From: Tritrichomonas musculus
Lineage: Eukaryota; Parabasalia; Tritrichomonadida; Tritrichomonadidae
DNA: 64,000 nucleotides
NCBI GenBank assembly: GCA_039105265.1
Contig: JAPFFF010000009.1
Location: 3,658,001-3,722,000, forward strand
Reading direction: 5' to 3'
Shown in pieces: positions 50,046 through 62,400 of the stretch. Numbering within the stretch: the stretch's first letter is position 1; every line of letters starts with the position of its first letter. The notes under the pieces were generated by a model that was given only the letters and a program-made list of their open reading frames with translations, was not told where the DNA came from and ran no database searches. A program made the position numbers and the translations under genes.

Positions 50046-52910
50046 ATGATTGGAATAATTAGCGAAATCAAAGCCATTATTAGCGAGATTGATACAAAAT
50101 CACAAACCGCCGTCATTTTTCAAAACAAGTTTACCATTATTAATGGAATTCTTCAAGATATTGACTTTCAAGAAATATCACAATATCAACAACAATGCCA
50201 AAGTTTTAAACAAAATTTAACAGAACTTCTACAAATAATCGATACTATACAAGATGAACAGCAATTATTTCATCTTTTAGTTCATCAATCGATGCAGCAA
50301 TTTGTTTATAAAATTAATCATATTATAGAAAAAATCAATTCGTTAATGAACGAAATGGGGATTGATGAATCTTTTAAGATGCCAGTAAGTGATATATTTA
50401 ACGATTTAACCAATATTGATGACATTTTAGTAAAAACGATTATCCAATTTCAAAAACGACGAAATGAAATCAGTGAGCTAATGAAACAAACGACAGCAAG
50501 TGTATATAACAATTCAGATGAAGATAACATCAATGAACTTAATAAATATCCTCAATACAAGCTCAAAAAGTCCGATTTTCAATATGAAAAAAAGCCGTTT
50601 GAATCAAACAGAGCTTTTGATTATTACAACGGAACAATGAACGATAAAAACGTAACCGTTATGAAATTAAAAATCAATAGTTTATTTAAACGTCTTTTAA
50701 CCGTTTTTATTACGATAGATCATCCTTATATTGAAAAGTTTTTAGGCGCTTATATTGAAAAAAACAAAATTTTTATCGTCACCGATAGAAACGGTTATAA
50801 TCTGACAACGGTTTTAGACAATCAAAATGACGATGAAATCATATCACTTCAACCTGGCGAACGGACCATTTTAGCATTCAAAATTGCCCAAGCGATGTCA
50901 TATCTCCATTCAAAAAGTGTCATGCATAGAAATTTGACAACCGACAATATCATCATCAACAGAAAATTGAATGCGAGAGGTGAATTGGAAATTGAGCCAA
51001 AAATCGTTGGATTCAATAATTCAAGATTGATTCCAAATGAAAACACGCTTGGAATTTCAAGTTTAAACATTTCCACAAAAAGGCATGTTTCTTATTTCAG
51101 AGCGCCAGAACTGGATGATGGCAAATACGATGAAAAAGTGGACGTTTTTGCATTCAGTGGCATTTTGTATCAAATTTTGACCGGCCATAAACCCTTTGAA
51201 AAAGAGAGTAATTCCAAAGTTGTCAAATTATTGTATAATAATGAAAGACCTCCACTAAACATCGAAGATTCCAATATAGTAGATTTGATCAATGGATGTT
51301 GGGATAAGAAGCCAAATGATCGTTTTTCGTTCGATCAAATTCTATTCAAAATGGTTGAAGACAAAATTGTCTTTCCATCTGATGAAAGCGAACGGGAACA
51401 AATTCTTAAATTTTATATCAAAAATGCGATTAAGAATAACAAAACACGAGACTGTTTGAAAGCATTTGATTCGATTCAAAATTACATTGGAAATACTTTT
51501 CAATTTCGTTTTGAATTTGAAAGAGCACGATCATTATTGAGCAGTTACAAATTCCAATTAACTGATTCTGAATATTTTTCGAAAGAAGAATTAACTAAAG
51601 AAGAAGCAGACAACATAAACGAACTATATTCAAATCTGTTGAAATTTCAAACAATCGCAAATGAAAATTCTGAAGATCAATGGGAATCAAATATTGAATT
51701 ATATAAAAATGACAAAACAGAGAATCAAATAAAAACGGTTGAAGTCATGGAAAACATAACCAAAACATTAAAAGATATTTATCAATCAATGCATAAACTA
51801 GGATTTGATAATATTGAAAAATACAAAGAAAATGCGTATGATCTTTTATTTGATATAAATGAATTAATCAATTTTTTGCCAGACGATGCTTATGTGGATA
51901 ATCATGAACGAATAACTCAATTTATGGAAGATAAAAAATTAGAAGAAAACAATAATTCTCAAGCATCGATTCAAAGACGACTTAAAGATTTATTTTCAAG
52001 ATTTAAGCATTTTGAACTCGATCCGAAAGAATTAGAAAAAGTTGATGATTCTGAAATTCTTGGCGGTTATGGTGCAACTTCAAGTGTTTATAAGAAGAAA
52101 TATAAAGGCCAAATTGTGGCGGTTAAAGAATTCAAAAATTACATTGTTAACGGTGAACATTCTTTAGGCCAGCTACGTAGAGAAATTGGATATTTAACTA
52201 AATTAAGACATCCAAACATCGTTGAATTTATTGGTTATGTTTTGTTCCCTGAAAACAAAATTTGGATTGTTTCCAAATTCATTAAAGATGGATCATTAGA
52301 GAAATTAATCGAAAACAAAAAACTTTCTGGTAATGATAAAACTAAAATTGCTTTTAAAGTCGCATTGGCAATGGAATATATTCATTCAAATAATGTTATT
52401 CATCTCGATTTAAAGCCTGCTAATATTTTGGTCGATGGTGATGATCCTAAAATTACTGATTTCGGTTTATCAGCACCTAGTAATGTTGCATTTAATGAAA
52501 AATACAGCGTTGGCACTTATAGATACATGGCACCTGAAATCTTTAAATTGGATAAAAAAGAAAAAAGTTCGTATGCTGCTCCTGCTGATGTTTTTTCTTA
52601 CGCTCTAATTTTGTGGAATTTGTATTCAGGCAAAATTCCGTTTGACGATTTGAATGATGGGTTGGATGCAGCTCAATGTTATTATGATAATAAAAGATGC
52701 TCATTTGATACAGACATTTCTAATAGTTTGAAGGATTTGATCATTCAGGCCTGGGATGAAGATCCAAATAAAAGACCAACTTTTGAAGAAATTGTTGATA
52801 GAATGAAAAATAATTATATTATGTTCCCTGATGCTGATAAAAAAGAAATGGAAGCATTTTATAATGATGAGTCTGCTAAAAGAAGCCTTCTCAAAATTCA
52901 TTTTAAATAA
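50046..52910 (+). CDS. Pseudokinase-kinase tandem protein (TKL-like)
   Basis: 954 residues from the first ATG in frame. An N-terminal helical region spans about 1-150. A first kinase-like domain at about 175-442 lacks a Gly loop, has HRN (294-296) for HRD and GFN (322-324) for DFG, while keeping RAPE and the fold, so it is a pseudokinase. A helical linker spans about 450-660. A second kinase domain at about 665-940 has GGYGATSSVY (673-682), Lys694 in VAVKEF, HLDLKPAN (786-793), DFG (805-807) and APE (829-831), all catalytic residues present. The order regulatory pseudokinase then active kinase resembles the JAK layout, but sequence type is TKL and the likeness is convergent. The pseudokinase probably regulates the C-terminal kinase. 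TAAA overlaps the stop codon. Confidence 0.9.
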   Translation: MIGIISEIKAIISEIDTKSQTAVIFQNKFTIINGILQDIDFQEISQYQQQCQSFKQNLTELLQIIDTIQDEQQLFHLLVHQSMQQFVYKINHIIEKINSLMNEMGIDESFKMPVSDIFNDLTNIDDILVKTIIQFQKRRNEISELMKQTTASVYNNSDEDNINELNKYPQYKLKKSDFQYEKKPFESNRAFDYYNGTMNDKNVTVMKLKINSLFKRLLTVFITIDHPYIEKFLGAYIEKNKIFIVTDRNGYNLTTVLDNQNDDEIISLQPGERTILAFKIAQAMSYLHSKSVMHRNLTTDNIIINRKLNARGELEIEPKIVGFNNSRLIPNENTLGISSLNISTKRHVSYFRAPELDDGKYDEKVDVFAFSGILYQILTGHKPFEKESNSKVVKLLYNNERPPLNIEDSNIVDLINGCWDKKPNDRFSFDQILFKMVEDKIVFPSDESEREQILKFYIKNAIKNNKTRDCLKAFDSIQNYIGNTFQFRFEFERARSLLSSYKFQLTDSEYFSKEELTKEEADNINELYSNLLKFQTIANENSEDQWESNIELYKNDKTENQIKTVEVMENITKTLKDIYQSMHKLGFDNIEKYKENAYDLLFDINELINFLPDDAYVDNHERITQFMEDKKLEENNNSQASIQRRLKDLFSRFKHFELDPKELEKVDDSEILGGYGATSSVYKKKYKGQIVAVKEFKNYIVNGEHSLGQLRREIGYLTKLRHPNIVEFIGYVLFPENKIWIVSKFIKDGSLEKLIENKKLSGNDKTKIAFKVALAMEYIHSNNVIHLDLKPANILVDGDDPKITDFGLSAPSNVAFNEKYSVGTYRYMAPEIFKLDKKEKSSYAAPADVFSYALILWNLYSGKIPFDDLNDGLDAAQCYYDNKRCSFDTDISNSLKDLIIQAWDEDPNKRPTFEEIVDRMKNNYIMFPDADKKEMEAFYNDESAKRSLLKIHFK

Positions 52911-53049
52911 AAAAATTTTAAGTAACAAAATTCTTCATATTTTTCTTTCAGAAAATTAAATGCTATCATCATCACCAAATGGATTATTTTATTTTTAGTC
53001 AAAAAAACAGTGATTTTGAAATCAAAAACAATTTAATGAATAACAAGTC

Positions 53050-53075
53050 ACTTTTTGAATAGTCATTCAAAAAGT
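53050..53075. repeat. Hairpin, ACTTTTTGAAT arms
   Basis: ACTTTTTGAAT and ATTCAAAAAGT are perfect 11-base arms around AGTC, 140 bp after the stop of the tandem kinase gene. The same arm sequence, with one base changed, forms the hairpin at 14619-14650. It could be a 3'-end or terminator-like structure or a tiny repeat element. Confidence 0.7.
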
Positions 53076-53302
53076 ACCAAAATGAAAATGATTATAATTA
53101 TCTTGAACAATTATTAATTAAAAAGTAATTTTTCCCTAATGATAAAAAGAAAATATAAAATAATATATATTTTTAACTTAAATATATTTTAAAAAACTAG
53201 CAGTATCGTTTTTGAAAAAACTGAACACTGAGTTGATAATAATATGTTTAAACAGACAAGATATAATTAAAGAATAATAATCATCCTGGAAATTCTTTAC
53301 TT

Positions 53303-54165
53303 ATGTATATTGGCACGTGTGCTTTTTCTCAAACAGCAATTGAGTCCATCACAATTCCTTCTCACGTTAACTCTATTTTTGATAATGTTTTCAGTGAATG
53401 CGTTCAATTGAGAACAGTTAACTTTTCTGCAAATTCTGAACTAAAATTCATCGGTAAGGGTGCTTTTTTTTCACATCAGTAGAAACAATTACAATTCCTA
53501 AGCATGTTCAAAAAATAGAATTATTTGCATTTTCCTATTTTCAAAATTCGACATCTGTTGACTTTGAGCCTAATTCAGAACTTTGTTATTTTGATGTTAA
53601 TATGTTTTCGGGATGTTCTATCCAATATTTAACAATTCCAAGCAATGTTGATAGATTCAAACCAAATCTGTTTTCTGGATTTAGTGATTCATGCAACATT
53701 TGTATTTCACCTGATAATCACAACTTAGCACTTATTAATAATAGAATTCTTCTTGGCAAAACAGATAAAAATAGTGATAATTTTGATATTCTCTTTTTTG
53801 CACGTCGTGACATTGAAGAAGCAAATATTCCCGACTTTGTTAAAATTATTGGACCACTTTCATTCACAAAATGCAAACAATTGAGAACAGTTCATTTCAC
53901 TGAAAATTCACAACTTACAATTATTGATATCGATGCATTTAGTGATTCATCACTTCAGTCAATTATTATTCCTAAGAGTGTTACACAAATAAAAGCAAAT
54001 GCTTTCTCTAATTGTAAATTCCAAAACATTGTTTTCCCTGAAGATTCGCAGCTTAGAGAAGTTGACTCTAAGTCATTCAGACATGCTTCATTTAGAAATG
54101 CGACAATTCCACATCGTCTTACTAACCTTATACACATTATCAATATTTGCACTCTTTTTCTTTGA
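53303..54165 (+). pseudogene. BspA-like LRR gene fragment with one frame break
   Basis: Reads as BspA-type LRRs: an ATG-started piece (MYIGTCAFSQTAIESITIPS), then a frame change in a run of eight T at about 53463-53470, then ETITIPKHVQKIELFAFSYF and onward through 187 codons from the Met at 53602 to a stop at 54165. LRR units such as FTENSQLTIIDIDAFSDSSL are a different subtype from those at 2-5 kb (N-S-x-L type). It starts inside a repeat and ends without a membrane segment, so both ends look truncated. The break in a homopolymer could be a sequence error. Confidence 0.75.
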
Positions 54166-54585
54166 ATTTTTTATAGGGAAAAGTATTTGAATATGAAGTA
54201 TTTTTTTATAATAATTATGCATTTTATTATTTGATTATATATCAATTGTTTGAAAGGCTTTGGAGCCAGAATATCAAACAGATGCGATATTTATATATTC
54301 ATTTAGTTTTAAATATAAAAATGAGCCATAATATAAAATTGCTTTTTAATAAAAAATTTATAATAATATTTTGAATATATTCTACAATTACGGAGATATT
54401 CATAGATTATTTTTTATATGGTCAAATATAAAACCAGTTAGAGGTGAAAAATTCAATATTATCAAAATTGAAAAGCTAAGACTTATTGGGTCAAAAAATT
54501 GAAAGAAAGAACTTTGTATTTAAAATTTATTTACTGCAAAATATCAAAGATTATTTTTAAATAATTGGAAAAAATTTGATTATAA

Positions 54586-55379
54586 CAGGGTTGTGTATCG
54601 ATCCTCTCCGGTAGCGGTTATTTCCCCGGTAAAATATCGATATTACCGGCTCTAACCGCCAGTAACGGTATTTATCGATAAAAAACCGAAGTATCGATAC
54701 AAAAGTTGAAAATTTATATCGAATGTCAGGTTTTTTGTCGGTATTTTTTTAACAAAAAATGTATCGGATTTATAAGAAAAAAAATTTATAAGGTTCTAAT
54801 GAATATTATTAATTCTCTTTAATTACATATTTTACAACAAATAATCATCATAATATTTGAATAATCAATGGTTTCTGAAATATCGTAAATTTAATCATCT
54901 TTATGTCAATTTCTATTTGTAGATAAATATAACATTCCAGAACTATTGAATTAACTATTAATATGAGAAAGTACATAATATATATAAATTTTATTGTTTT
55001 TAATGATAATAATGATATCGAAAATTTTGATTGTTTAATGAAAATGAATATGACGAGATTTCTGAAGAATAAAGACAATAATATACTTTTTATAGGCTAG
55101 TAATTATATTTATAATTAAAATTTTTATTTAAAATTAAATAATCAAATGTTTTAATATTTTTATTCATTATTTATTAATAATATTTATATATTAAAATAC
55201 CGTATCGATACTGATAAAAAGTATTATAAAGTACTTTTTTAATAACCGTTGATACTCTAAAAATACCGAAGCACTTTTGTATCGATACTAAAAAATACCG
55301 AGCAAAAAAGTATCGATATTTACCGAATACCGATACTTCTTCGGTAACCGGTATTTAGTCGTATCGATAAACAACGCTG
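54586..55379. mobile_element. hAT-like non-autonomous DNA element, 794 bp
   Basis: The ends are CAGGGTTGTGTATCGAT (left) and, reverse-complemented, CAGCGTTGTTTATCGAT (right), both fitting the hAT end rule CAGNG. A perfect 8-bp direct duplication GATTATAA lies outside each end (54578-54585 and 55380-55387), as expected for hAT insertion. Both subterminal 150 bp are packed with GTATCGATA, TACCG and CGGTA motifs in both orientations, likely transposase-binding sites. No transposase frame. The perfect duplication suggests a fairly recent insertion. Flanking spacers 54166-54577 and 55388-56393 are AT-rich with nothing I recognise. Confidence 0.92.
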
Positions 55380-56393
55380 GATTATAATAAATAATATGTA
55401 TCTTTTTAAAAGAACAAAATATAATTTATTTCTTAACAAAGTTTAATATATTGTTTCTATACAGCCTCAAAATCTTTATAAAGAATCATCGAACCGATGA
55501 ATTGATTTTAATGGTATAATATAGCTCAATAACTATCATGTCATTTATTGTTTAGCAAATAAATTATGAAATCAAAAAATCAACAATTCTTTTTGAATAT
55601 ATTAATGGCCAAAGAAAAAATATGGCAAAAATATAAATATTTAAGTGGAATATTTAGGAAATATTAATGACAATGACAATATCCTTCATTTTATTGCTTA
55701 ATAATGAAAAAGAAAATTTTTATTCAAACTATCTTGTATATCAGTTAATAATATTTATATAGTAGAATTATATAAAAAATCAAATTATTATATTAATAAG
55801 AAATTGAGATATAGTATATTTAATTAGGTTGAATTTGAATATTTAAAAAATGTAAACCGTACAATTATGAAATATGCAAATATCTTTATAATTAATAAGT
55901 AATATCATTGATAATTTCGCATATATTATAATATAAACATATGTAAGCATTAAATAATTTATAAATAAGAGATATACCGAAAAAACAGGAGTGTAAATAC
56001 CTTTTTTAATGATTACAAATAAATATTAATATAAAACAAAGAATAAATGTATAAAATTATCATTTAATATATAATTTGGAGCAGTTTAATCAAATTGATG
56101 AAATTTCGATCGGTCATATTTATATCAAATATTTTGCATTTAAATCATTTTTTTCTTCTTAGTTATGATTAGTTTATTTATAATAATCAAAGTAAATCAC
56201 TAAAATCGAGAAAAAAAACACGTAATTATGACACCAATTAATTTAAATGTTCTTTGAAAAACTCCAAATTATTCAATACTCTTTGAAAAACACCAAAATT
56301 TGATATTCATCTTTTCAATTTTTGATGAAAACCGAATATTTAATTTAAGAAATTCAACTCTTATTTAAAATCAAAATTTTAAAAATATATGAC

Positions 56394-56400
56394 TTCACTT
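56394..56400 (+). promoter_or_regulatory. Inr-like motif of the surface-protein gene
   Basis: TTCACTT, a TCA(C/T)T initiator match, about 18 nt before the ATG at 56418. Confidence 0.4.
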
Positions 56401-56417
56401 AAATACTTGTAATACAA

Positions 56418-59400
56418 ATGAATGTACTATTATTAATAATTTTTATTAATAATATTTATTCAATAAAATTTAATAATAGAAGAGAACAATATAATAAAAA
56501 AGAGTTGAAAGCTGGATGTACAGAAGTAGAAAATGGAGGAGACGGAACATGCAAACAATGTGGTACAGCAGAAGGCGGAAACGAAGGAAAATGCGTTACA
56601 TGCAACAACGACGAGTTATACAAGCCTGATGAAAATGGTGTTTGCAAGAAAACATTGACTTGTGAAGAAGTAGAAAATGGAGGAGACGGAACATGCAAAC
56701 AATGTGGTACAGCAGAAGGCGGAAATGAAGGAAAATGCGTTACATGCAACAACGACGAGTTATACAAGCCTGATGAAAATGGTGTTTGCAAGAAAACATT
56801 GACTTGTGAAGAAGTAGAAAATGGAGGAGACGGAACATGCAAACAATGTGGTACAGCAGAAGGCGGAAATGAAGGAAAATGCGTTACATGCAACAACGAC
56901 GAGTTATACAAGCCTGATGAAAATGGTGTTTGCAAGAAAACATTGACTTGTGAAGAAGTAGAAAATGGAGGAGACGGAACATGCAAACAATGTGGTACAG
57001 CAGAAGGCGAAAATGAAGGAAAATGCGTTACATGCAACAACGACGAGTTATACAAGCCTGATGAAAATGGTGTTTGCAAGAAAACATTGACTTGTGAAGA
57101 AGTAGAAAATGGAGGAGACGGAACATGCAAACAATGTGGTACAGCAGAAGGCGAAAATGAAGGAAAATGCGTTACATGCAACAACGACGAGTTATACAAG
57201 CCTGATGAAAATGGTGTTTGCAAGAAAACATTGACTTGTGAAGAAGTAGAAAATGGAGGAGACGGAACATGCAAACAATGTGGTACAGCAGAAGGCGGAA
57301 ACGAAGGAAAATGCGTTACATGCAACAACGACGAGTTATACAAGCCTGATGAAAATGGTGTTTGCAAGAAAACATTGACTTGTGAAGAAGTAGAAAATGG
57401 AGGAGACGGAACATGCAAACAATGTGGTACAGCAGAAGGCGGAAATGAAGGAAAATGCGTTACATGCAACAACGACGAGTTATACAAGCCTGATGAAAAT
57501 GGTGTTTGCAAGAAAACATTGACTTGTGAAGAAGTAGAAAATGGAGGAGACGGAACATGCAAACAATGTGGTACAGCAGAAGGCGGAAATGAAGGAAAAT
57601 GCGTTACATGCAACAACGACGAGTTATACAAGCCTGATGAAAATGGTGTTTGCAAGAAAACATTGACTTGTGAAGAAGTAGAAAATGGAGGAGACGGAAC
57701 ATGCAAACAATGTGGTACAGCAGAAGGCGAAAATGAAGGAAAATGCGTTACATGCAACAACGACGAGTTATACAAGCCTGATGAAAATGGTGTTTGCAAG
57801 AAAACATTGACTTGTGAAGAAGTAGAAAATGGAGGAGACGGAACATGCAAACAATGTGGTACAGCAGAAGGCGAAAATGAAGGAAAATGCGTTACATGCA
57901 ACAACGACGAGTTATACAAGCCTGATGAAAATGGTGTTTGCAAGAAAACATTGACTTGTGAAGAAGTAGAAAATGGAGGAGACGGAACATGCAAACAATG
58001 TGGTACAGCAGAAGGCGAAAATGAAGGAAAATGCGTTACATGCAACAACGACGAGTTATACAAGCCTGATGAAAATGGTGTTTGCAAGAAAACATTGACT
58101 TGTGAAGAAGTAGAAAATGGAGGAGACGGAACATGCAAACAATGTGGTACAGCAGAAGGCGGAAATGAAGGAAAATGCGTTACATGCAACAACGACGAGT
58201 TATACAAGCCTGATGAAAATGGTGTTTGCAAGAAAACATTGACTTGTGAAGAAGTAGAAAATGGAGGAGACGGAACATGCAAACAATGTGGTACAGCAGA
58301 AGGCGAAAATGAAGGAAAATGCGTTACATGCAACAACGACGAGTTATACAAGCCTGATGAAAATGGTGTTTGCAAGAAAACATTGACTTGTGAAGAAGTA
58401 GAAAATGGAGGAGACGGAACATGCAAACAATGTGGTACAGCAGAAGGCGGAAACGAAGGAAAATGCGTTACATGCAACAACGACGAGTTATACAAGCCTG
58501 ATGAAAATGGTGTTTGCAAGAAAACATTGACTTGTGAAGAAGTAGAAAATGGAGGAGACGGAACATGCAAACAATGTGGTACAGCAGAAGGCGGAAACGA
58601 AGGAAAATGCGTTACATGCAACAACGACGAGTTATACAAGCCTGATGAAAATGGTGTTTGCAAGAAAACATTGACTTGTGAAGAAGTAGAAAATGGAGGA
58701 GACGGAACATGCAAACAATGTGGTACAGCAGAAGGCGGAAATGAAGGAAAATGCGTTACATGCAACAACGACGAGTTATACAAGCCTGATGAAAATGGTG
58801 TTTGCAAGAAAACATTGACTTGTGAAGAAGTAGAAAATGGAGGAGACGGAACATGCAAACAATGTGGTACAGCAGAAGGCGGAAATGAAGGAAAATGCGT
58901 TACATGCAACAACGACGAGTTATACAAGCCTGATGAAAATGGTGTTTGCAAGAAAACATTGACTTGTGAAGAAGTAGAAAATGGAGGAGACGGAACATGC
59001 AAACAATGTGGTACAGCAGAAGGCGAAAATGAAGGAAAATGCGTTACATGCAACAACGACGAGTTATACAAGCCTGATGAAAATGGTGTTTGCAAGAAAA
59101 CATTGACTTGTGAAGAAGTAGAAAATGGAGGAGACGGAACATGCAAACAATGTGGTACAGCAGAAGGCGGAAATGAAGGAAAATGCGTTACATGCAACAA
59201 CGACGAGTTATACAAGCCTGATGAAAATGGTGTTTGCAAGAAAACATTGACTTGTGAAGAAGTAGAAAATGGAGGAGACGGAACATGCAAACAATGTGGT
59301 ACAGCAGAAGGCGGAAATGAAGGAAAATGCGTTACATGCAACAACGACGAGTTATACAAGCCTGATGAAAATGGTGTTTGCAAGAAAACATTGACTTGTG

Positions 59401-62400
59401 AAGAAGTAGAAAATGGAGGAGACGGAACATGCAAACAATGTGGTACAGCAGAAGGCGAAAATGAAGGAAAATGCGTTACATGCAACAACGACGAGTTATA
59501 CAAGCCTGATGAAAATGGTGTTTGCAAGAAAACATTGACTTGTGAAGAAGTAGAAAATGGAGGAGACGGAACATGCAAACAATGTGGTACAGCAGAAGGC
59601 GGAAACGAAGGAAAATGCGTTACATGCAACAACGACGAGTTATACAAGCCTGATGAAAATGGTGTTTGCAAGAAAACATTGACTTGTGAAGAAGTAGAAA
59701 ATGGAGGAGACGGAACATGCAAACAATGTGGTACAGCAGAAGGCGGAAACGAAGGAAAATGCGTTACATGCAACAACGACGAGTTATACAAGCCTGATGA
59801 AAATGGTGTTTGCAAGAAAACATTGACTTGTGAAGAAGTAGAAAATGGAGGAGACGGAACATGCAAACAATGTGGTACAGCAGAAGGCGGAAACGAAGGA
59901 AAATGCGTTACATGCAACAACGACGAGTTATACAAGCCTGATGAAAATGGTGTTTGCAAGAAAACATTGACTTGTGAAGAAGTAGAAAATGGAGGAGACG
60001 GAACATGCAAACAATGTGGTACAGCAGAAGGCGGAAACGAAGGAAAATGCGTTACATGCAACAACGACGAGTTATACAAGCCTGATGAAAATGGTGTTTG
60101 CAAGAAAACATTGACTTGTGAAGAAGTAGAAAATGGAGGAGACGGAACATGCAAACAATGTGGTACAGCAGAAGGCGGAAACGAAGGAAAATGCGTTACA
60201 TGCAACAACGACGAGTTATACAAGCCTGATGAAAATGGTGTTTGCAAGAAAACATTGACTTGTGAAGAAGTAGAAAATGGAGGAGACGGAACATGCAAAC
60301 AATGTGGTACAGCAGAAGGCGAAAATGAAGGAAAATGCGTTACATGCAACAACGACGAGTTATACAAGCCTGATGAAAATGGTGTTTGCAAGAAAACATT
60401 GACTTGTGAAGAAGTAGAAAATGGAGGAGACGGAACATGCAAACAATGTGGTACAGCAGAAGGCGGAAACGAAGGAAAATGCGTTACATGCAACAATGAA
60501 GAGTTATACAAGCCTGATGAAAATGGTGTTTGCAAGAAAACATTGACTTGTGAAGAAGTAGAAAATGGAGGAGACGGAACATGCAAACAATGTGGTACAG
60601 CAGAAGGCGGAAATGAAGGAAAATGCGTTACATGCAACAATGAAGAGTTATACAAGCCTGATGAAAATGGTGTTTGTCAAATTATAAAAGAACAAGATTC
60701 ATCTGAATCAAATGAACAAGATTCATCAGAATCAAATGAACAAAATTCATCAGAATCAAATGAGCAAGATTCAACCACTTCATCATCACCTCAATGCCCA
60801 GAAGGAACAGTGCTAAGCCCAAGTACTAATCAATGTGTTGTCGAATGTACAAAAGGCCTTGGATCAAATCAATGCCTTTCTTGTGATATTCAAAGGCCAG
60901 ATAAATGCGGATCATGTAATCCAAATTCAAATCTTATCAATGGTGAATGCCAGCCATTATCAGAATCAGGATGTGCATCTTCGATTCTACATTGTGTTCA
61001 ATGCAATACTTCAAATATATACCAATGCGTTAAATGTGAACATCTCTATGGTCTTAGAGGAGGATTATGCACATACTGTGGTGAAGGTTTATTTGATGAT
61101 GTATACAGTCCATGTAAAATTGCATGTCCTCAGATAGAAAACTGTGAAGAATGTGTCAGAGAAAATAATGAATTATTGTGTACATCATGCATTGAAGGTT
61201 TCCATGTTGGCATAGATCACAAAACATGTATTGCTGATGGCGTCTATGATTGTACCGATAAATTAGGCTGCTTGAAATGCAATGAAACTACAGATGAATG
61301 TATTGAATGTGATGCAAATGGCCACTTCCAATTACAGGAAGGATCATCTTCAAATCGTGCAACATGCCAATGTCTACCAGAGTACACTTTAGTTGAAAAT
61401 AAATGCGAAAAAATTACAGAAGTTCCATGCAGTGAATCACAAGTTAATTGCACTAAATGTGGACAAAATGAAAACAGATGCATTGAATGCAAATTTGGAT
61501 TTGGACTCACAAACGGAAAATGTGTTGAATGTGAAGAAGGAAAATATGTTTCAGGCACAGAATCATGTCGTCCAAGCTGCTCTTCAATTCAAGGTTGCAA
61601 ATCTTGCAGTATGGAAAATGGAAATCTTGTATGTGATCGATGCGATGACGATGGATATATTGAATCACCTGATAAAAGAAGTTGCATCAACATTACAGCT
61701 AGCTTGTACAGTTGTACTGATGTATTTGGATGTTCTCAATGCTTGCGAGGAATCTCAGGATGTTATAAATGCGATGAAGAAAATCACTTTACTCATTCAA
61801 TCAAAAGAGATGGAACTTGTGTTTGTGATCCAGAATATGATTTCTTTAATAATCAATGCGTTTTACCACCAGGACCATTTACACCACCACCAACACCGCC
61901 ACAAACAGAACTTCCATCAGAATTACTTAATTGTCCAACTGGCCAAAATTGCACAATATATTTGAATAGTGAAGCTTTGGATAATAATTTGGTTTACACA
62001 CAAAATATCCCTCAAGAAGCACCAGGCATCATTGTTCCAGAAACTGGACCAGTATTATCATTAAATATTGGAGATCGAAACAAGCCATTTATAGTTGATT
62101 CAAAACCGAAAAGAAAAGTTACAATTGTTTGCCCAAAGACAGCAGATCTTGTTGTTCCAAAAGAAAACAAAATCACTGTTGAAACAGATGCACCAAGCTT
62201 AACAATTTCGCCAACAGATAATTCTGATACTGTTAGTATACACAAAGTTACTCCATCACAAGATCTTACAATATCACAAGGAACAGCTAATGTTACCTTG
62301 AATGAGTTACTCGTTAACACTCCATTAACATTCACTGGCCAAGAAGGAGGACATCAAACAACTTGCAGCAAAGTGATGATTCAACGAGGAATTGAATTCA

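Noticed and set aside
50046-52910. True JAK homology
   Set aside because: Domain order is similar but both domains are TKL-like and there is no FERM or SH2 domain; likely convergent.
54848-55078. 76-codon minus-strand frame inside the hAT-like element
   Set aside because: Too short and hydrophobic for a transposase; translated spacer.
56456-60655. A 1399-codon open frame on the minus strand
   Set aside because: It is the antisense of the 144-bp coding repeats, has no independent domain, and lies wholly inside the surface-protein gene.
56506-60678. Regular repeat array that could be mistaken for CRISPR
   Set aside because: Repeats are contiguous 144-bp coding units without spacers, in a eukaryotic gene.
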